The notes below the pieces were generated by a model, which was given only the letters and a program-made list of their open reading frames with translations, was not told the origin of the DNA and ran no database searches. Positions 58,804 through 64,000 of a stretch of DNA of 64,000 bases are shown here, in pieces. The stretch spans positions 868,001 to 932,000 of the forward strand of contig NZ_BMPF01000001.1 in NCBI RefSeq assembly GCF_014647455.2, given 5' to 3'. The position numbers were made by a program, and so were the translations under genes. Each line of letters starts with the position of its first letter. The stretch's first letter is position 1. The DNA is from Halarchaeum grantii. Its GTDB lineage: Archaea > Halobacteriota > Halobacteria > Halobacteriales > Halobacteriaceae.

Positions 58804-60471
58804 TCAGGGGGCGTCCTCGCGGACGAAGAAGACGAGCCGGTCACCGTGGAGGTAGCGCGGGTACGTGCGTTCGGTGTACTGGCTCGCGTCGATGGCCTCG
58901 CGCACCTCGTCGGCGTCACCGTCGAGTGCGATGACGACCGGCGGGTCCTGCTCGGCGAGCGTCTCCGTGCGCGTGGTGCTGGCGACGCGCGCGTCGTACT
59001 GGTCGAAGTACCACGGGTAGGGGAGGCGCGCGAACCAGCCGTCGTAGCCCCCCGAGGAGCCGTTCAGCGTCGGGACCTGCGTGAGGTCGTTCGCGTTGTA
59101 GAACTCGGAGCCGTAGAACAGCACGTCGATGCCCGAGTGCTCGTCGGCGACGGCCTCGATGTCGGCGAGCGTCGGCTTCACGTCGCCGCCGGGTTGGGCG
59201 TACTGGACGAGCGGGTTCGCGCGGTCCTGCGGGGCGGCGTAGCTCGTGTACGCGGCCGTGCCGCCGACGCCGGCGGCGCTGAGGAGGAGGACGGCGGCGG
59301 CGACGCGGAACAGGAGGGCGTCGCCCGAGGCGTGGCCGCGCTTGCCGACCCGGTAGACCCACGCGAGGCCGACGGCGGCGGGGAGCGCGAGCGGCGCGAC
59401 GACGTGCGTCGCGAGCCACCCCGCCATGATGTCGGTGACGATAGCGTAGCCGAGGACGCTCGCCACCCCCCAGTAGAAGCAGAACTCCACGATGTCGCGC
59501 GGGTCGTCGCGGCCGTAGCGTTCGCGGAGGAAGCCGACGACGGCGAAGCCGAGGGTGACGGTCGCGGTGAGCGCCAGCATCTTCGCGAAGCGCCCGAGGA
59601 ACGCGACGGTCGAGTGCTCGCTCATGCCGCTGTGCGCCCACGTGCCCGCGAACGCCGTCCACGTGCCGACGGTGGCGGTGTGGAGGACGGCGGTGAACGC
59701 ATCGAGGCCGGAGAACATCCCGTACGCCTCGGGGAGGGGCGCGTAGAACGCGACGACGACGAGGAGCCACTCGCAGAGCGCGACGCCGAGCGGGAGGAGC
59801 CACGGGCGGAGGCCGCGTGCGGTCTCGCGGGCGAGCGTGAGCGCGACCCGTCCGGGGCCGTCCGCGACGAGGCGGGCGAGCAGGAGGCGCCTGTCGACGA
59901 CGAGGGCGAGCGCGCCGAGCCACGCGACCGGGTAGAGGAGGGCGTTCTCCTTCATCGTGAACGCGAGCGCGAAGACGAACGTGCCCGCGTAGAGGTGGCG
60001 CGTTCGCCCCGAGGCGCGCGCGCGGAGCCAGAAGCCGAGCGCGCCGAGCATGCACGCGGCGACCATGAGGTCGTTGCGCATGAAGCGCGAGTAGTAGAGG
60101 AGCGCGGGGCTGGCGGCGAGCAGGAGGCCGAACGCGACGACTTCGACGTCGTCGAGGTGGTCCCGGTAGAGGTAGGCGGCCAGCGGGAGGAGGCCACCGA
60201 TGAGAGCGACGACGAGGCGCGCGCTGAAGTCGGAGGCGCCGAGGAGGTCGAAGACGACGCCGTTGACGTGGGGCAGGAAGGGGCCGTGGATGATGGGGCG
60301 GTACTCCCACTGACCGACGGTCATGTAGTGGAGGATCCAGTCGGCGACGCGCCCCTCGTCCTGATGGGCGACGCGCGAACCGAGCGCGACGAGGCGGGCG
60401 AGTAGCGCGAGCGCCGTGACGACGAGGAGGACCGGGAGGGGGCGACGGAACCGGCGGAGACGCTGTTCCAT
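58804..60471 (-). CDS. Agl23-type membrane glycosylation-associated protein (TIGR03663)
   Basis: 555 residues with about 11-12 helices and a soluble C-terminus. The first periplasmic loop RVAHQDEGRVADWILHYMTV has the D-E expected of GT39/PMT-like dolichol-sugar enzymes. The C-terminal part has LFYGSEFYNANDLTQVPTLN and YPWYFDQYDARVASTT. Haloarchaeal proteins of this family are annotated as flippase-activity-associated Agl23 from work on N-glycosylation; I infer that by overall resemblance. ATG 60471 (MEQRLRRFRRPLPVLLVV) leaves out 17 upstream in-frame residues. Confidence 0.78.
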   Translation of the reverse strand: MEQRLRRFRRPLPVLLVVTALALLARLVALGSRVAHQDEGRVADWILHYMTVGQWEYRPIIHGPFLPHVNGVVFDLLGASDFSARLVVALIGGLLPLAAYLYRDHLDDVEVVAFGLLLAASPALLYYSRFMRNDLMVAACMLGALGFWLRARASGRTRHLYAGTFVFALAFTMKENALLYPVAWLGALALVVDRRLLLARLVADGPGRVALTLARETARGLRPWLLPLGVALCEWLLVVVAFYAPLPEAYGMFSGLDAFTAVLHTATVGTWTAFAGTWAHSGMSEHSTVAFLGRFAKMLALTATVTLGFAVVGFLRERYGRDDPRDIVEFCFYWGVASVLGYAIVTDIMAGWLATHVVAPLALPAAVGLAWVYRVGKRGHASGDALLFRVAAAVLLLSAAGVGGTAAYTSYAAPQDRANPLVQYAQPGGDVKPTLADIEAVADEHSGIDVLFYGSEFYNANDLTQVPTLNGSSGGYDGWFARLPYPWYFDQYDARVASTTRTETLAEQDPPVVIALDGDADEVREAIDASQYTERTYPRYLHGDRLVFFVREDAP

Positions 60472-60672
60472 GTCCGTACGTGAGCGGTTGGTCCTAAAAC
60501 GCTTTAGGAGACGCGTCGACATCGCGTGGCCGTCGCTCGTCGGTGTAGAGCGACGGGGTAGGTCGAGCAGCGGAAGCCACGCGTGGAAACCACGGTAGCC
60601 TGAAAGGGGCCACCCGACCGTGCCGTCTCTTCACTCTCGGGGGAGGAGACGGAAAAGCCCGCCGATGGGCGG

Positions 60673-62529
60673 TTAGTCCTGGTTGGGGTGGCAGAGCGTG
60701 ATGGCCTCGCGGACGGCCTCCTTGCGCCCGAGGAAGGTGAGGTGGTCACCCATCTGGAGGGTGAAGTCCTCGCTGGGGACGGAGTTCTCGCCCTCCCTGC
60801 CGACGAGCGCGATGATGCAGCCGTTCGGGATGTGCTCGTCGAGTTCGCCGATGGTGCGCCCGACGAGGTCCTCGGCGGTGACCTCTATTTCCTGGACGTC
60901 GCCCGAGCGCCCGATCTCGGTCATCCAGTTGGAGAGCGCGGGGCGCTCGATGATGTTGTCGATGCTCCACGCGGTCGCGAGCGAGGAGGAGACGGCTTTC
61001 ACGCCGAGCTCGCTGAACGCGTCGATGTTGTTGGGGTTGTTGACGCGCGCGATGATGGTCTCGGGGTCGAACTTCGCGTCGACGAGCTGGCTGGCGAGCA
61101 GGTTCGCGTCGTCGTCGCCGGTCGCGGTGACGACGATTTTGGCGTTCTCGATGCCGGCCGAGCGCAACACGTCCATGTCGGTGCCGTCGCCGACGTGGAC
61201 GGTGAAGCCGCGTTCGCGGGTGAGTTCGACGACCGATTCGTCCTGTTCGACGATGACGACGTTCTCACCGCGGTCTTCGAGGCGCTCTGCGAGCGCGCGA
61301 CCGACGGTGCCGCCGCCGATGACGATGACACGCATTGGTATGACGTTGAGGTATTCTGCGATGTGTCTCGCGAGGCCGCCTTCGAAGACGACCGTGAGGA
61401 GGATGGTGAGGAAGACGATGCTGACGAGGGCGTTCGCGGCGGGGTCCATCCCGTGTGCGCGGAGCTCGACCGCGAAGAGCGTCGCGACGGAGGCCGGGAT
61501 GATGCCGCGCGGCCCGACGAAGCTAACGAACGCGCGCTCGGCGAACGTGAAGCGGTCGCCGAACGTGGAGAGGTAGACGGCGAGCGGCCGGACGAGGAGG
61601 GCGGCGCCGACGGCGACGGCGATACCGGCGACGCCGAAGCGAAGCAGGTCGTCAAGCGAGAGGAGGGAGGCGAGCGCGATGAAGACGAAGGAGAGGACGA
61701 GGAGCGTGATGTCGCCCTTGAACGTCTCGATCTCGTCCTCGTAGGGGAGGTCGGCGTTCCCGAGGAGGATGCCAGCGGTCGCGACGGCGGCGAGGCCGGA
61801 CTCGCTGAGGCCGGTGAGTTCGGCGAGCGCGTACGCGGCGAGCGCGGAGGCGAGGATGACGAGCCGCGCGTTCTGCACGGCGTTACCGGGCGAGAGGTCG
61901 ATCTTCCGGAGGACGACCCACGCGACGGTCGCGACGACGAGACCGGCGACGACGCCGACACCGATGCGCGCGGAGAACGCGGTGATGACTTCGCCCGTCG
62001 TCGCTGCTTCGGCGGTCACGACCTCGAAGGCGACGACCGCGAGGACGGCGGCGGTGACGTCGTTGACGACGCCCTCGGTTTCGAGGGAGGCACCGACGCG
62101 GTCCCGAACCGGGACGACTTCGAGGATGGGGGTGATGACGGTCGGCCCCGTGGCGACGAGGAGCGCACCGATGAGGAACGCGACGTCCCACGGCTGGCCG
62201 AGCAGGAAGCGCACGAGCATGGCGGTGCCGAGGAGCGCGACGGCCGCCCCGACGGTGACGAGTCGCAGCGTCTCGCGCGGTGCTTCCCGGAGCTTCTCTA
62301 TTTTGAGGTGGAACGCGCCCTCGAAGACGATGATGGCGACGCTCAACCCGACGATACCGCCGAGCGCGCCACCGAAGAGCTCGCGGACGTTGAGCACTTG
62401 CCCGACGCCGACACCCGCGAGGATAAGGAAGAGCACGCTCGGAACGCGCAATCGCGCTGCTACGAGCTGGGCGGCGACGCCCAGCACGAGGATGAGCGCG
62501 ACGAATGTGATGAGTGGCGATGCAGACAC
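60673..62529 (-). CDS. Cation/proton antiporter with TrkA-N and TrkA-C domains
   Basis: 618 residues. Residues 1-395 are a CPA1/NhaP-like membrane domain of about 12 helices (GVGVGQVLNVRELFGGALGG, ATGPTVITPILEVVPVRDRV, VNDVTAAVLAVVAFEVVTAE with the N-D pair, SFVGPRGIIPASVATLFAVE). A Rossmann TrkA-N domain (about 400-520; MRVIVIGGGTVGRALAERLE) and a TrkA-C domain (about 535-618) complete it. It exchanges K+ or Na+ for protons, probably gated by nucleotide. The start is GTG at 62529; a T-rich element lies about 30 bp upstream. The next 169 bp hold nothing else. Confidence 0.9.
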   Translation of the reverse strand: MSASPLITFVALILVLGVAAQLVAARLRVPSVLFLILAGVGVGQVLNVRELFGGALGGIVGLSVAIIVFEGAFHLKIEKLREAPRETLRLVTVGAAVALLGTAMLVRFLLGQPWDVAFLIGALLVATGPTVITPILEVVPVRDRVGASLETEGVVNDVTAAVLAVVAFEVVTAEAATTGEVITAFSARIGVGVVAGLVVATVAWVVLRKIDLSPGNAVQNARLVILASALAAYALAELTGLSESGLAAVATAGILLGNADLPYEDEIETFKGDITLLVLSFVFIALASLLSLDDLLRFGVAGIAVAVGAALLVRPLAVYLSTFGDRFTFAERAFVSFVGPRGIIPASVATLFAVELRAHGMDPAANALVSIVFLTILLTVVFEGGLARHIAEYLNVIPMRVIVIGGGTVGRALAERLEDRGENVVIVEQDESVVELTRERGFTVHVGDGTDMDVLRSAGIENAKIVVTATGDDDANLLASQLVDAKFDPETIIARVNNPNNIDAFSELGVKAVSSSLATAWSIDNIIERPALSNWMTEIGRSGDVQEIEVTAEDLVGRTIGELDEHIPNGCIIALVGREGENSVPSEDFTLQMGDHLTFLGRKEAVREAITLCHPNQD

Positions 62530-62698
62530 GGGTTCCAGTAGGGGATTTTGGGGGGTAGGACGATAAATTGGGGCGGTCGAGAGTAGGCAATTATTTCCGG
62601 TAGTCGGGCCGCGTGCCGCTCAACCCGGCGCGAGCGTCGCGGGGCGGAGGGTCGGGGTCGCGTGCTCCGCGCGGCGCTCGAATCGCGCGTGGCGCGGC

Positions 62699-63604
62699 CT
62701 ACGCCTCGTCGAGGTAGCGGAGGGCGCCCCGGACGTTCATCTTCGTCTCCTCCTCGGCCTTGTGCTCCGGCCAGACCGTACGAACGTCGGTGCGTTCGGC
62801 GAAGTAGTCCGCGACCGCCTCGTCGGAGTCGAGTTCGGCGCGTTTCTCCTCGACGGCGCCCACCCATCGCGTGAGGACGTCCTCGTACTCGTTCAGGACG
62901 CCGTCGACGTCCCCGGGCCCGGGCCCGAAGTGCGGGTAGAGGAGCACCTCGGGGTCGAGCACGCGGATCGTCTCCACGTCGTCGATGCAGGTCTCCAGAT
63001 CGAAGTTCGGCGGCGGACTCGTCTCCACGACGCGCCCGAGGTCGGGCACCCAGATGCCGGCGGCGTCCGCCGTGTGGACGAAGCCGTCGCGGTCGTCTTC
63101 GAGGACGACCTGATGGGGGGCGTGGCCGGGTGCGTGGTGCGCGGTGAGCGTCCGGTCGCCGAGGTCGATCTCGTCGCCGTCCGCGAGTTCGACGACGCGT
63201 TCCTCCGGGACGGGTTCCGGTTCGACGTAGTAGCGCCACTGGTCGCCGACGGCGCGCTTCGTCCCCTCGACGAGGCGCTCGGGGTCGACGAGGTGGCGCG
63301 CGCCGTACTCGTGGACGTAGACGTCCGCGTTCGGGCAGGCCGCCGCGAGGAAGCCCGCGCCGCCCGCGTGGTCGAGGTGGACGTGCGAGACGACGATGGC
63401 GGCGAGGTCCTCGCGCGCGACGCCGACCGCATCGAGGGCGGCGAGCACGCGCTCGTGGTGGGTGCCGATACCGGTGTCGAGGACCGCCGGGCGCTCGGAA
63501 TCAACGACGTAGACCGCGCCGTACGCGGCGGTGTCGTACATACCGGTGTCGACGTAGTGGACGTCGGTGCAGGAGTCGACCGCGAAGACGTCGCCGGGGG
63601 ACAT
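62699..63604 (-). CDS. MBL-fold metallohydrolase
   Basis: 301 residues. It begins MSPGDVFAVDSCTDVHYVDT. Metal motifs: VVSHVHLDHAGGAGFLAAAC (HxHxDH), AHHAPGHAPHQVVLEDDRD, HTADAAGIW and LLYPHFGPGPGDVD near the end, all typical of glyoxalase II-like hydrolases of about 300 residues. The substrate is unknown. ATG 63604 is preferred; an open frame continues upstream but lacks the fold. Divergent from serS. Confidence 0.85.
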   Translation of the reverse strand: MSPGDVFAVDSCTDVHYVDTGMYDTAAYGAVYVVDSERPAVLDTGIGTHHERVLAALDAVGVAREDLAAIVVSHVHLDHAGGAGFLAAACPNADVYVHEYGARHLVDPERLVEGTKRAVGDQWRYYVEPEPVPEERVVELADGDEIDLGDRTLTAHHAPGHAPHQVVLEDDRDGFVHTADAAGIWVPDLGRVVETSPPPNFDLETCIDDVETIRVLDPEVLLYPHFGPGPGDVDGVLNEYEDVLTRWVGAVEEKRAELDSDEAVADYFAERTDVRTVWPEHKAEEETKMNVRGALRYLDEA

Positions 63605-63715
63605 GAGCGGAGGTTGCACGCCGGCGGCGAAAAACCTACGCCACGCGGGACGCCGAGCGCCGGGCGCTCGCGCCATCCCGTCACCGTTTTGCCCGCCGCC
63701 CGCGATTCCTCGAAC

Positions 63716-64000
63716 ATGCTCAGCCGGCAGTTCGTCCGGGAGAACCCCGAGGAGGTCCGCGACGCCCTCGCGAAGAAGGGCGTTGACGCCGACCTCGACC
63801 GGATTCTCGACGTGGACGAGGAGTGGCGCGAACTCAAGCGGAAAGGCGACGACCTCCGACACCAGCGAAACGAGGTCTCCTCGAAGATCGGCCGCCTCAA
63901 ACAGGAGGGCGAGGAGGAGGCGGCCCAGGGGGCCATCGAGCGCTCGCAGGAGCTCAAGAGCGAACTCGAGGCCGTCGAGGAGCGCGCGGACGAACTCGAG
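63716..64000 (+). CDS. serS: Seryl-tRNA synthetase, N-terminal part (cut by window edge)
   Basis: First 95 codons of a class II synthetase. MLSRQFVRENPEEVRDALAK opens it, and the helices with LDVDEEWRELKRKGDDLRHQ and RNEVSSKIGRLKQEGEEEAA form the long antiparallel coiled coil that SerRS uses to hold the long variable arm of tRNA-Ser. ATG 63716-63718. The catalytic domain lies beyond base 64000. Confidence 0.94.
   Translation, partial: MLSRQFVRENPEEVRDALAKKGVDADLDRILDVDEEWRELKRKGDDLRHQRNEVSSKIGRLKQEGEEEAAQGAIERSQELKSELEAVEERADELE

Noticed and set aside
1-64000. Insertion sequences, integrases, phage genes or other mobile elements
   Set aside because: No transposase, recombinase or phage protein motif was found in any well-supported frame. 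The dispersed repeats have no coding capacity of their own.

Overview
The window is chromosomal core sequence of a haloarchaeon (class Halobacteria). Base composition is very GC-rich, the predicted proteins are strongly acidic, and the information-processing genes are archaeal: aIF2-gamma, Rpo7 and Spt4, aRF1, S19e/S24e/S27ae, Kae1-Bud32, TiaS, Taw1, archaeal RNase J, CarS and a prenyl diphosphate synthase. Many genes have a TATA element about 25-32 bp before the start codon, the pattern expected for leaderless transcripts. The genus cannot be assigned from the sequence alone. No transposase, integrase, phage gene, CRISPR array or replication origin was seen.

Layout. 1-6200: hisS (cut by the edge), an EamA transporter, a PDCD5-like protein, ribosomal S19e, a flippase-like membrane protein, thiL, a site-2 protease and a small haloarchaeal protein. 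6470-16339: a MobB-like/MoaE fusion, the pyrH-lysS pair, ilvE, the ribK-ribB pair, taw1, an MBL hydrolase and argS. 16700-27311: AEC transporter, RNase J-idsA, an AstE/AspA-like protein, tiaS, an HTH regulator, a glutaredoxin-like protein, aRF1 and a duplicated PhoU/TrkA-C protein. 27565-38925: citrate synthase, NCS2 permease, gfcR, pyrE, carS, proline dehydrogenase, DUF502, a PDZ site-2 protease, the PitA-type heme protein, an aldo/keto reductase and a second glutaredoxin-like protein. 39004-46455: tRNA-Gly, nadE, tRNA-Thr, a DapA-type aldolase, a ModE-like regulator divergent from a tungstate/molybdate ABC transporter, and a micro-ORF plus PIN-like pair. 46474-54468: rdgB, a histidine kinase, then a translation/transcription cluster (kae1-bud32, rps27ae, rps24e, dephospho-CoA kinase, spt4, rpo7, a PIN protein, eif2g). 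54662-64000: ZIP transporter, a DUF5787-type protein that looks like a RecB/Cas4-like nuclease, two MBL hydrolases, an AAA ATPase, an Agl23-type membrane protein, a cation/proton antiporter and serS (cut by the edge).

The most unusual content is between genes. A family of structured repeats lies at about 350-480, 1845-2015, 10051-10200, 16346-16480, 16595-16700, 24426-24720 and 51131-51293. Stem sequences differ between copies while the pairing is kept. The copy upstream of aRF1 contains four perfect 21-bp palindromes of unrelated sequence at an exact 27-bp period. Sequence resembling one module of this family also sits in frame inside the Bud32 kinase domain, between its catalytic loop and its DFG motif.

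Other points of interest are a micro-ORF overlapping a PIN-like gene, repeated copies of the 5' end of tRNA-Gly just upstream of that tRNA, and a perfect TATA element made of three rare codons inside argS.
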